Source: Closterium sp. Naga37s-1
Taxonomy: Eukaryota; Streptophyta; Zygnematophyceae; Desmidiales; Closteriaceae
Length of the DNA: 64,000 nucleotides
Assembly (NCBI GenBank): GCA_947471745.1
Contig: CANJKZ010000922.1
Coordinates: 3,719,001-3,783,000, forward strand
Direction of reading: 5' to 3'
In this document: in pieces, positions 1 through 8,998 of the stretch
Position numbering within the stretch: position 1 is the first letter of the stretch
Layout: each line of letters starts with the position of its first letter
Notes under the pieces: model-generated
What the model was told of the DNA's origin: nothing
The model's database searches: none
The model's input: the letters and a program-made list of their open reading frames with translations, nothing else
Translations under genes and position numbers: made by a program

Positions 1-2
1 CG

Positions 3-1605
3 ACGGTCTCGCTGGCGCCGGAGGCTGGCGAGGACTTCCAGGCGGTGGCGGCAGCTGTGCAAGCAAACCCGATGGCGGTGCTGCTCGATAGCGGCTGCTC
101 CCACCACCTGATGGGGACAAAGGCGGTCTTCGTCGACATGGCGCCGAGCGGTAGCGTGAAGCACGTGCGTGGATTCAACGGGGCGCTGCAGCCTGTCGAG
201 GGTCGCGGAACTATTGCCCTGCAAGGGGAGGCCGGGAAGCGGGTTCTCATCCCCGACGTGCTCTACGTTCCGGGCGTACAGGCGAACCTGCTATCTGCTG
301 GCCAACTGAAGGAGAGCGGAGTGCAGCTAAAGGGCGACGGCGACGAGATGCTGCTCGTCGCAACGACCGGGAAGGTGCTCGGTCGAGCACGCTACACAGG
401 ACGAGTCCTCTGCACCGACCTTCGCCCCTGCTCAACGCGGTCGCAGTCGACCGAGGTAGTGGCTCTGCGGACGATCGTCTCGGCGACGAAGTCGACCCCT
501 GACCGGTTGCATGCGAGGCTCGCGCACGTCAGCATCGACACGATCAAGAGCTCGGCGAAACATGAAGTTGCTACTGGGCTCGACATCACTCCGTCAACCG
601 GAGCAGATCCGCCATGTGTCGCGTGCGTCGGAGGAAAGCTGGCGCGGCACACCTTCCCTGCCAAAGGCTCGGACGTCGAGGAGGCACTGGCTGTCGTGCA
701 CATTGACTTGTGCGGGCCATTTCGGGTTGCTGCCAAGGATGGCAGCTTGTACTTCCTGCTGCTGAAGGATCGCCACACTCGATTTGTGTGGGTGATGCCG
801 GTCGCGAAGAAGAGCGACGTGTTGCGGGAGTTCCAGAAGTGGCTGGTGCTGGTGGAACGACAGACGAAGAAGTCGGTGCTGATGCTCTGCTCAGACCGGG
901 GAGGGGAGTTTCTCGGGAAGGAGTTCACCGACTTCGTCGACGGCAAGGGCATTGTCCACGACCTGACGTGCCCTTACACTCCGCAGCAGAATGGCATGGC
1001 TGAGCGGGAGATGCGCACGGCCATCGAGTCCGTGAGGACGATGCTGTTGCACATGGGTGTGCAGCACCACTGGTGGCACCTCGCTCTACGACAAACTGTC
1101 TGGGTGCGCAACTGCTTGGAGCGGTCGACGACACCGCCGGGGACAACTCCGTACCAGCTGCTGACCGGGAAGAAGCCCGACCTCACGCTGGCGCGGGTGT
1201 GGGGCTGCATGGTGCAGTTCATGGTTCCTGAGCAGCAGCGCGGTGGGAAGCTGGCGCCGAAAGCTCGCTGGGGGCTTCACCTGGGCTTGTCGCCGGAAAG
1301 TAAGGGCTGGGAGGTGCTCGACCTGACCGACAACAAGATGGTCACGTCGGTCGAGGTGATCTTCTACGAGACGCTGTCTCTGGAGGTGTGGAAGGCGAAG
1401 TTTGGACCGGCGTCGGGCCAGACGCAGGCACACCCGCCTACGGACACCTCGACGGCGACAGTTCCTTTGCTCGCCGAAGTCGATGAGCCTGCTGATGAGG
1501 ATGTTGTGGAGGTTTTTCCACCTCCCCCGGTTCTTACTCCTCCCTTCCCCGTCGCAGATCGGCCTGCGTTGACACCCGTGTCGGCCACCGGCGATGAGGG
1601 GAGCC
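3..1605 (+). CDS. Copia A pol, N-terminal half: protease and integrase (partial, interrupted)
   Basis: An open frame enters from the window edge. The aspartic protease motif LLDSGCSHHLMG has its aspartate codon at 87. A pre-integrase segment follows (HARLAHVS, about 509-540), then a CVAC zinc half-site and the integrase core with Asp at 705, Asp at 894 (CSDRGGEF) and Glu at 1002 (NGMAEREM). That is a D,D35E spacing with 35 residues between the last two. The product would process the polyprotein and insert cDNA. Past 1605 the frame runs into the LTR of B1 and ends at an irrelevant stop at 1767. The upstream gag part is not in the window. Confidence 0.85.
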
Positions 1606-1731
1606 TGTCAGATTTATATGACATAGCTACTGTAGGCTATAGTGGGGTAGCACATATGGGGTACAGTTTTTCTAGGGTTTGTATTTGTACCCAACTCTCC
1701 CTTAGTCAATTCATTCTCGTTCAGTTTCTCA
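1606..1731 (+). repeat. 5' LTR of copia B1 (126 bp)
   Basis: Starts TGTCAGATTT and ends GTTTCTCA, with terminal TG...CA. It contains the core shared by all short-LTR copia elements in the window (TAGGCTATAGTGGGGTA followed by GGGTAC). No difference from the 3' LTR was seen. It should hold promoter, R and U5 in only 126 bp. Confidence 0.95.
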
Positions 1732-1779
1732 AGGTATCGAGCAGGTTCCCCTGTGGGAACTGTTCCTAGGGCCCACCAC
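1732..1779 (+). promoter_or_regulatory. PBS, conserved hairpin and GGGCCCACCAC box of B1
   Basis: Immediately after the LTR comes AGGTATCGAGCAGG, similar to the copia primer-binding site that pairs with the initiator tRNA-Met 3' end (TGGTATCAGAGC). It is followed by a hairpin with stem GTTCCC (1745-1750) and GGGAAC (1755-1760) around a 4-nt loop. The box GGGCCCACCAC lies at 1769-1779, followed by a T run. The same order occurs in B2, D, E, H and I. Primer binding is family knowledge; a packaging or dimerisation role for the hairpin and box is inference. Confidence 0.7.
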
Positions 1780-2670
1780 CTTTTTTTTCCTGCCCGAAGC
1801 GCGCTCTACACTGCCCGAGTCGCGCTCCCCTCTCTCGACCCTGTCGCGCCGCCTTAGCAGCCCCGTCGCGTCGCGCTTGCGGCCCCGTCGCGTCGCCCTC
1901 GCGGCCCCTTCACGTCGCGCCGCCCTAGCGGCCGCGTCGCGCCGCCCTCGCGGCCCCGATCCGCCGCCCTCGCGGCTCCGTCGCGTCGCGCCGCCCTCAC
2001 AGCCCTTTCACACCGCCCTCGCGGCCCTTTCTAGCCGCCCTCGCGGCCTCTTCAAGCCGCCCTCGCGACCCCCCCCCCTCCTAGCCGCCCTGGCGGCCCC
2101 GTCACCTACCCCTGCGGCCCCGGCGCCGCCCTTCCCTGCCTCGGCGCCGCCTCTGCTGGCCCCGTCGCCTACCCCTGCGGCCCCGGAGCTGCCCTTCCCG
2201 GCCCCGGCGCCGCCTCTACTGGCCCCGACGCCGCTCCAACCGGCCCCGACGCCGCTCCACCCGGCCCCGCCGCCGCTCCACCCGGCCCCGCCGCCGTCCC
2301 CACGCGGCCTCGCCGTCACCACCGAGCCGCCGGCGCCGCCGAGCTGCTGCCGAGCCGCCCGATCCACCCGAGCCGCCCGAGCCGCCGCGCCACCTGAGCC
2401 GCCCGAGCCGCCGGGTCGCCGAGCCGCCGAGCTGCAGTTGCTGCCGAGCCGCCGTACCGCCGAGCCGCCCGAGCCGCCCGAGCCGCCGAGTCGCCGAGCC
2501 GCAGTTGCTGCCGAGCCGCCGTACCGCCGAGCCGCCCGAGCCGCCCGAGCCGCCGAGTTGCCGAGCCGCCGAGCCGCCGAGCCGCCCGAGCCGCCCTGTC
2601 CGGTAAGAGCAGCGCCTCTGTCACTGCACTGCCCTTACCCTACTGTTCGCGCTGCTAGTCTACTGCTGTC
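1780..2670 (+). repeat. GC-rich low-complexity leader of B1
   Basis: About 0.9 kb of degenerate CGTCGCGCCGCC and GAGCCGCC repeats between the GGGCCCACCAC box and the gag start. A long proline/arginine-rich frame (1877-2737) runs through it but is a by-product of GCC repeats lacking stops, and it overlaps the gag start in another frame. It probably acts as a structured untranslated leader. No gene is supported. Confidence 0.6.
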
Positions 2671-5600
2671 ATGGCTACCCCTAGTGTCCTCGCTTTTGAC
2701 GCTGAGGGTCGGGCCATTGACTTTGACGTCTGGGTAGATGACCTGCAGCTTTTCCTACAGTGCGATAGGGCAGACGGTCTCTCCCTCTTTGACCTCACCT
2801 CTGGTGCCTCTCCTGCCCCTGCTGCTGATGCCGACGCCACTGTTGGCTCACAGTGGGCCACACGCGATGCTGCTGCACGTCTTGCTGTGCGTCGCCACCT
2901 GCCTACCTCTGAGCGTGCGCACTTTAGCCAGTACAAGAGTGCTCAGACCTTGTACGACGCTGTAGTTGCGCGCTACTCCTCCCCTGCCACTGCTGCACTG
3001 AGCCGCCTCATGCTACCGTACCTCTTCCCTGACCTTGCTGCCTTTCCCACAGTCGCTGACCTCATTACGCACCTCCGCACTAGTGACACTCGCTACTGCG
3101 CTGCGCTTCCTGCTGAGTTCTGCGCCAAGAACCCCCCCCCCATGTACATCACCCTCTACTACATAGTCACCCGCCTCCCTGACTCCCTTCGCGTAGTCAG
3201 GGACCACTTCCTCTCAGTTTGCCCCACCACTCTCACCGTTGACCTCCTCGAGAAGGCCCTCCTAGCAGCAGAGAAGAGCATAGTCGCTGTAGGAGCCTCT
3301 CGTGGTGACCCTCGCACCCCCGTCTTTGAGGGGTGTTCCCCCTCCCCCCTTTTGCCCTCTGTTGCCTCTGCTGCTGCGGCCGACCTCGTTGGTTTCGAGT
3401 CGGTCGGCGCTGCGTCTGCCCCGAGCGGGAGACGCCGCACCGGCAAGGGCAAGGGGGGCAAGGGTGCTGGAGGGGCTGGCGGGGGTGGCGGAGGTGGCGG
3501 TGGAGGCAGTGGAGGGGGTGGGGGTGGTGGTGGGAGTGGTGGCGGGGGTGGAGGTGTCGGTGGCGGCAGTGGAGGCGAAGGCGGCGGCGGCGGTGGCGGT
3601 GGGAGCGGAGGTGGCGGAGGTGGCGGCGGTGGAGGAGGCGGCGGCGGAGGAGGTGGAGCTGGTCGGGGTGGCGCTGCGCAGAGGGTCGGCTCCGGTGGTG
3701 GTCAGCGCCAGCAGCAGCAGCAGCAGCAGCGCACTCGTGACTTCCCCCCCCCTCAGCAGCTCCGTGAGTGGTACGCTGCACGCCAGCGGGGTTGGGGTAC
3801 TGGTCCGTGCACCTACATCCTACGCACCGGCGACCGCGCGGGTGAGCAGTGCGGTGGTGCGCACTCCACCCAGCGCTGCTTTGGCCGCCTGACGGACGCT
3901 TGGCGTCACCAGTTCCCTGAGGCCACTGAGATCCCTCGCTGGGGCGAGCTGTCTAGGGCGGGAGTAGCTATCTTTGACCTTGACTTTGATGCTATTCTTG
4001 CTGCCATGTATGCTGTGACTATTAGTGATGAGGGTGACTGTTACGGGTGTTTTCCGCCCGACCCGGGCATTGGGACTGCTGCTCTAGGTACTGGTGAGGC
4101 TGCTGCTCTAGGTGCTAGCGAGGCTGCTGCTCTAGGTGCCAGTGCGTCTGCTTCCTCAGGTGCTGGTGAGTTTGCTCTCTCAGGTACTGCGTCGGCTCCG
4201 GCCTCCCACACCTTCACTCTTGACTCGGGGGCTTCTCGCTGCTTCTTTCGAGACCGCACCACACTCACGCCGCTTGGTCGGCCAGTTGCAGTCTCTCTGG
4301 CAGACCCCTCTGGGGGTCCTGTCCTTGCTCACTTCTCCACTGTCCTCCCGTGTCCGGCGGCCCCCTCTGGCACCCTGTCTGGTCTTTACCTCCCCTCGTT
4401 CTCTACGAACTTGGTGAGTGGTGCTGACCTACAGGATGCGGGGGTTCACCAGTTCACTCCTGCGAGTCAGCGGGTGACCCACTGCACGGACGCTCGGACA
4501 GGCCGACACCTGGCCACGTTTACACGTCGGCCGGGGTCGAGCCTGTACACACTGACCACTGCGTCTCCTCCAGTCACTGCGTCTGGTCAGGTAACTGCGT
4601 CGGGTCAGGTGTTTGCTGCAGCGTCCAGGTCTGGTCCTGAGTCTGCCCCCTGTTCGTGTCGCCTCCTGTCTCACGAGACTCTCCTCTGGCACCACCGCCT
4701 TGGTCACCCCTCCTTGCTTCGTCTCCGAGGCATGGCCTCCCGTGTCCTTGTCTCTGGTCTTCCCCGGTCCCTCCCTCCCCTTCCTCCGGGGCCTGGCCCT
4801 ACCTGCGTCCCCTGTGTCGAGGGGCGGCAGCGGGCTGCCCCTCACTCCTCCCAGTTTCCTCCGACAGAGGCCCCGCTGCAGACGCTTCACATGGACGTGT
4901 GGGGCCCGGCCCGCGTCCGTGGACAGGGTCACGAGCGCTACTTCCTGCTGGTGGTTGACGACTACTCGCGTTACACCACAGTCTTCCCCTTGCGCAGCAA
5001 GGGTGATGTCACTGAGGTGTTGATCGACTGGATCCGCGCAGCTCGTCTCCAGCTCCGGCAGAGCTTCGGCTCGGACTTTCCTGTTCTGCGTCTGCACTCT
5101 GACAGAGGTGGAGAGTTCTCCTCTGGCCTTCTGCGAGCCTACTGTCGTGCACGAGGCATCCGCCAGACCTTCACGCTTCCGGACTCTCCACAGCAAAATG
5201 GGATTGCTGAGCGCTGCATTGGCATGGTCATGGACGTCGCCCGTACGTCCATGATGCATGCGGTTGCCCCCCATTTTCTGTGGCCGTTTGCGGTTCGGTA
5301 CGCGGCGCATCAGATCAACCTTCACCCCAGGGTCTCCATGCCGGAGACCTCCCCAGCTTTGCTGTGGACGGGGAAGGTTGGCGATGCGTCTGCGTTCCGT
5401 GTCTGGGGATCTCGGGCGTTTGTCCGCGACTTGTCTGCGGACAAGCTGTCCCCTCGTGCTGCTCCTTGCGTCTTCCTGGGTTTCCCCCCTGACGCCCCAG
5501 GGTGGCAGTTCTACCACCCCACCTCCCGCCGTGTTCTGTCCTCCCAGGACGTCACGTTCGACGAGTCGGTCCCCTACTACCGCCTCTTCTTCTACCGCAC

Positions 5601-8600
5601 TCCGTCCCTCCCCCCGCCACCGCTCTTCCTTGTGCCAGGTCCCCCCCCGGTAGACCCCCTCCCCCCTCAGGGTCCTGCCCCTTCAGGTGTTTCCCAGGTA
5701 GACGCAGTCGAGCCTGTCGAGGTTACTGGTGACTCTGGTGCTGCTGAGGGTGCTGAGCCTGGGGGTGCTGACTCTGAGGGTGCTGAGCGTGTGGGTGCTA
5801 CGCCTGGGGGTGCTGAGCCTGAGGGTGCTACTACTGGGGGTGCTGAGCCTGGGGGTGCTGAGCCTTGGGGTGCTACTACTGGGGGTGCTGAGCCTGGGGG
5901 TGCTGAGCCTGGGGGTGCTACGCCTGGGGGTGCTGAGTCTGGGGGTGCTACGCCTGGAGGTGCTGAGCCTGGGGGTGCGGAGCCTGAGGGAGCTGGGCCT
6001 GCTCGTGTGGCGTCTGGCGGTGCTGAGCCTGGAGGTTCTCCGGGTGCTTCGTCTCGGCGGGAGCCACTCTCTCCACAGGAGCTGCGCGAGTGGTTTGCCC
6101 GGCGCTGGAGGCGTGCTGCTGGAGCTGGAGGTTCTTCGGCTGCTGAGGGTGCTGGTGCCGCGGGTCCCGGAGGTGCTCGTACTGGGAGTACTGGAGCTGC
6201 TGGGCCTGCGGGTACGACTGGAGCTGGAGCTGCTGAGGGTGTTGGCGCTGAGGCTACTGCTGTCGGTCCTGGAGGCGGTCCTGCTGGGGGTGCTACTGGT
6301 GCTGCTGGAGGTACTGGAGCTGGAGGTGCTGCTGGCGCTGGTGCTGCCGCTGGGGGTACTGGTGCTGTCCCTGCTGTGTCTGGAGTCGCCGCGCGGCCTC
6401 GGCCGTACTTCGTTCCGCTCCTTCAGCAGGTTCTTGGTCTCCTGCCTTCTACTGGTCCTCCTCCTCCCTTAGAGTGTCCACAGCCTGTCCCGTCACAGTT
6501 ACAGTTACAGCCGGCCTCCCCACTGCCCGCTCCTTCTCCCTACACTGGTCCTACTGGAGGTCTTGCTGAGCGTCGTGAGCCTGCGTCTCGCCCTGCGTCG
6601 CCTGTCCGTCCTGCTCGCACTAGTGGTCGTGGTTCGCGTCAGCGTCCTCCTCCTGTCCCTGGCACGCACCGGATGTCTCTGCGTCCGTCCACTGCTCCTC
6701 TGCGTGCCCCTTTGCCTTCTCCTCCTGAGTCCTCTCTTCCTGCTCTTCCCGACCCGGAGTCGGACTCTCTTCGTGCTGCCAGTCCCACTGTCACGCGTCT
6801 CCTTGCTACTGTCGTCACTGACCCTTCCTTTGAGTCCACTGCTGCGTCTGCCCTAGTTGCTGAGCTCGTCGACTTTGCTGCTCGCTGTCGTCTAGACTAC
6901 GCTGCTAGTCTTGTCGATGAGTCTGAGTCTGTCTGTCCTCCGTCCGTCGGGGGTGAGTGTGCCCTTGGCACGGACGTCCTTGAGGACAGGCAGGAGGAGT
7001 TCCAGTGTTTGGCTGCTGCTTCACCTCATCTTGTGTCCGTACTGCTTACCCCTGAGGGAGACCCGGATGCACTTGACATCCCGACTCCGCGCTCTTACGC
7101 GGAGGCGATAGAGGGTCCCTACTCCTCTCAGTGGCAGGCAGCTATGGACACAGAGATGGCTTCCTGGAAGTCCACAGGCACCTACGTTGACGAGGTTCCC
7201 CCGCCTGGGGCGAACATCGTCAGTGGCATGTGGATTTTCAGGGTGAAGCGGCCGCCGGGTTCTCCGCCTGTCTTCAAGGCGCGTTACGTGGCTCGTGGCT
7301 TCAGTCAGCGGCAGGGAGTTGACTACTTTCAGACCTTCTCTCCCATCCCGAAGATGACCACTCTTCGGGTACTGCTGCACATAGCTGCTCACCGCGACTA
7401 CGAGCTGCACTCTCTTGACTTCAGCACTGCTTTCTTGCAGGGCAGCCTGCACGAGGAGATCTGGCTGCGTCGCCCACCTGGCTTCACTGGGTCTTTTCCT
7501 CCTGGCACCCAGAGGAGCCTCCGGCGGCCAGTCTACGGTCTCCGCCAGGCACCGCGTGAGTGGCACGACACACTGAGGACTACACTTGCGGCTCTTGGGT
7601 TTGCTCCCTCTACTGCCGACCCGTCGCTGTTTCTGCGCACCGACACTTCTTTGCCGCCGTTCTACATCTTCGTGTACGTCGACGACTTGGTCTTTGCCAC
7701 AGCTGACACTGCTGGACTCGCCCACGTGAAGTCCGAGCTGCAGAAGAGACACACGTGCACAGACCTGGGTGAACTGCGCAGCTACCTTGGCTTGCAGATC
7801 ACCCGGGACAGAGCACGCCGCACCATTACCCTGACTCAGTCACACATGGTGCAGCAGGTCCTTCAGCGCTTCGGCTTCACGTACTCCTCGCCTCAGGCCA
7901 CTCCTCTGCCTACTCGCCACTCGCTCTCAGCTCTGCCTTCGGATGAGTCCGTAGAGTCGAGTGGCCCGTACCCAGAGCTTGTTGGCTGCCTCATGTACCT
8001 GATGACCTGCACACGACCTGACCTTGCATACCCTCTTAGCATTCTCGCACGCTATGTTGCTCCTGGGAGACACAGACCGGAGCACATGGCTGCAGCGAAG
8101 AGGGTGTTGCGCTACTTGTGCAGTACGTCGGGCATGGGGCTTGTGCTTGGAGGGCAGAGTCCAGTGGTCCTCACTGGGCACGCAGACGCTTCTTGGGCTG
8201 ACGACCAGGCTACGCAGCGGTCGTCACAGGGTTACACCTTCAGCCTTGGTTCCGGCTCTGTTTCGTGGCGGGCTACCCGCTCGTCTTCTGTTCTCGGCTC
8301 CAGTTGTGAGGCTGAGACCTACGCCGGGGCCATGGCTGCACAGGAGCTTCGCTGGCTCACCTACCTGCTGACTGACCTCGGAGAGCCGCCTCGTTCTCCT
8401 CCAGTGCTGTACGTAGACAACAAGGCCATGCTGGCCTTGTGTCGAGAGCAGAGACTGGAGCACAGAACGAAGCACATTGCTCTCCGCTACTTCCTTGCTC
8501 GTGAGCTACAGCAGCGTGGTCAGCTGCGGCTTGCGTACGTGGCCTCTGAGGCCAACACTGCTGATATCTTCACCAAGGCACTTGCGCCTTGTGATCATCA

Positions 8601-8658
8601 GCGCTTCTGTACTCAGCTGGGTCTTGTGCCTACCTTGCCTCACTTGCTCACCCCTTGA
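2671..8658 (+). CDS. Copia B1 gag-pol polyprotein (1995 aa)
   Basis: Single-frame gag-pol. Residues 1-200 are a UBN2-like copia gag. A poly-glycine tract covers about 262-340 and a glutamine run follows. Near 380-403 is C-x13-C-x3-H-x4-C, which takes the place of a CCHC knuckle, then IFDLDFDAILAAMYA. The protease Asp-Ser-Gly is at 516-518. Pre-integrase (WHHRLGHPS, about 672) leads into the integrase triad Asp742, Asp811, Glu847. A proline-rich and GGAEP-repeat linker spans about 985-1250. Reverse transcriptase has Asp1583 and YVDD 1669-1672. RNase H follows (Asp1839, YVDNK, TADIFTKAL). The start at 2671 is chosen because MATPSVLAFDAEG is the conserved N-terminus in B2 and matches MASLxVLAFDHEG in E, D and H. 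No disabling lesion is visible. One odd point is NGIAERCIG where B2 has NGIAERRIG. Confidence 0.93.
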   Translation: MATPSVLAFDAEGRAIDFDVWVDDLQLFLQCDRADGLSLFDLTSGASPAPAADADATVGSQWATRDAAARLAVRRHLPTSERAHFSQYKSAQTLYDAVVARYSSPATAALSRLMLPYLFPDLAAFPTVADLITHLRTSDTRYCAALPAEFCAKNPPPMYITLYYIVTRLPDSLRVVRDHFLSVCPTTLTVDLLEKALLAAEKSIVAVGASRGDPRTPVFEGCSPSPLLPSVASAAAADLVGFESVGAASAPSGRRRTGKGKGGKGAGGAGGGGGGGGGGSGGGGGGGGSGGGGGGVGGGSGGEGGGGGGGGSGGGGGGGGGGGGGGGGGAGRGGAAQRVGSGGGQRQQQQQQQRTRDFPPPQQLREWYAARQRGWGTGPCTYILRTGDRAGEQCGGAHSTQRCFGRLTDAWRHQFPEATEIPRWGELSRAGVAIFDLDFDAILAAMYAVTISDEGDCYGCFPPDPGIGTAALGTGEAAALGASEAAALGASASASSGAGEFALSGTASAPASHTFTLDSGASRCFFRDRTTLTPLGRPVAVSLADPSGGPVLAHFSTVLPCPAAPSGTLSGLYLPSFSTNLVSGADLQDAGVHQFTPASQRVTHCTDARTGRHLATFTRRPGSSLYTLTTASPPVTASGQVTASGQVFAAASRSGPESAPCSCRLLSHETLLWHHRLGHPSLLRLRGMASRVLVSGLPRSLPPLPPGPGPTCVPCVEGRQRAAPHSSQFPPTEAPLQTLHMDVWGPARVRGQGHERYFLLVVDDYSRYTTVFPLRSKGDVTEVLIDWIRAARLQLRQSFGSDFPVLRLHSDRGGEFSSGLLRAYCRARGIRQTFTLPDSPQQNGIAERCIGMVMDVARTSMMHAVAPHFLWPFAVRYAAHQINLHPRVSMPETSPALLWTGKVGDASAFRVWGSRAFVRDLSADKLSPRAAPCVFLGFPPDAPGWQFYHPTSRRVLSSQDVTFDESVPYYRLFFYRTPSLPPPPLFLVPGPPPVDPLPPQGPAPSGVSQVDAVEPVEVTGDSGAAEGAEPGGADSEGAERVGATPGGAEPEGATTGGAEPGGAEPWGATTGGAEPGGAEPGGATPGGAESGGATPGGAEPGGAEPEGAGPARVASGGAEPGGSPGASSRREPLSPQELREWFARRWRRAAGAGGSSAAEGAGAAGPGGARTGSTGAAGPAGTTGAGAAEGVGAEATAVGPGGGPAGGATGAAGGTGAGGAAGAGAAAGGTGAVPAVSGVAARPRPYFVPLLQQVLGLLPSTGPPPPLECPQPVPSQLQLQPASPLPAPSPYTGPTGGLAERREPASRPASPVRPARTSGRGSRQRPPPVPGTHRMSLRPSTAPLRAPLPSPPESSLPALPDPESDSLRAASPTVTRLLATVVTDPSFESTAASALVAELVDFAARCRLDYAASLVDESESVCPPSVGGECALGTDVLEDRQEEFQCLAAASPHLVSVLLTPEGDPDALDIPTPRSYAEAIEGPYSSQWQAAMDTEMASWKSTGTYVDEVPPPGANIVSGMWIFRVKRPPGSPPVFKARYVARGFSQRQGVDYFQTFSPIPKMTTLRVLLHIAAHRDYELHSLDFSTAFLQGSLHEEIWLRRPPGFTGSFPPGTQRSLRRPVYGLRQAPREWHDTLRTTLAALGFAPSTADPSLFLRTDTSLPPFYIFVYVDDLVFATADTAGLAHVKSELQKRHTCTDLGELRSYLGLQITRDRARRTITLTQSHMVQQVLQRFGFTYSSPQATPLPTRHSLSALPSDESVESSGPYPELVGCLMYLMTCTRPDLAYPLSILARYVAPGRHRPEHMAAAKRVLRYLCSTSGMGLVLGGQSPVVLTGHADASWADDQATQRSSQGYTFSLGSGSVSWRATRSSSVLGSSCEAETYAGAMAAQELRWLTYLLTDLGEPPRSPPVLYVDNKAMLALCREQRLEHRTKHIALRYFLARELQQRGQLRLAYVASEANTADIFTKALAPCDHQRFCTQLGLVPTLPHLLTP

Positions 8659-8858
8659 CCTTGTTTGTACTGTTGCATATATATATATACACCTGCTCTT
8701 GCTTGTCTAGCCTTATATATATATGTAATCCTGCATGTGAACTGGTCTTGTGGCCTTGAACTTGTGCTCGGAATGTGTGGTGACTTTGTGATCCACCCTG
8801 AGCTTGCTTTGCTTTGCTTGATTGGTCTTGTGACCCCTTGTTCTCCCCCACTTTGCCT

Positions 8859-8867
8859 ATGGGGGTG
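8859..8867 (+). promoter_or_regulatory. Polypurine-tract-like site before the B1 3' LTR
   Basis: CTATGGGGGTG directly abuts the 3' LTR. The same CTTTGCCTATGGGGGTG block precedes the 3' LTRs of C, D and B2, so it is the likely plus-strand primer site. It is shorter than usual polypurine tracts. Confidence 0.6.
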
Positions 8868-8993
8868 TGTCAGATTTATATGACATAGCTACTGTAGGCT
8901 ATAGTGGGGTAGCACATATGGGGTACAGTTTTTCTAGGGTTTGTATTTGTACCCAACTCTCCCTTAGTCAATTCATTCTCGTTCAGTTTCTCA
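8868..8993 (+). repeat. 3' LTR of copia B1 (126 bp)
   Basis: Identical in my reading to 1606-1731, followed by the duplicated target GAGCC and the resumed pol frame of element A. The 209 bp between the gag-pol stop and this LTR hold TATATA-rich sequence and a conserved 3' block (GATCCACCCTGAGCTTGC) also found in C, D and B2. Confidence 0.95.
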
Positions 8994-8998
8994 GAGCC

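Larger units (their letters stand above)
1606..8993 (+). mobile_element. Ty1/copia retrotransposon B1, full length and apparently intact
   Basis: A complete 7388-bp element: 126-bp LTRs at 1606-1731 and 8868-8993 that I read as identical base for base, TSD GAGCC on both sides, PBS-like site at 1732, structured leader, one uninterrupted gag-pol frame (2671-8658), and a short G-rich tract (GGGGGTG) just before the 3' LTR. Identical LTRs and an open 1995-codon frame indicate recent insertion. It sits inside element A pol. Its closest relative here is B2 at 44396-51767. Confidence 0.95.

Noticed and set aside
1877-2737. 286-codon proline/arginine-rich frame in the B1 leader as an upstream gene
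   Set aside because: Low-complexity GCC repeats lack stops; the frame overlaps gag and is not conserved in leaders of related elements.
4429-5517. 362-codon antisense frame over the B1 integrase, also present in B2 at 47882-48970
   Set aside because: Preservation is explained by near identity of B1 and B2 and GC-rich codon bias; no recognisable domain or start signal.
5729-6472. Leucine/valine-rich frame of 247 codons (and its B2 counterpart) as a membrane protein
   Set aside because: It is the +1 frame of the GGAEP/GAGAAGG coding repeats of gag-pol, hydrophobic only by codon shift.
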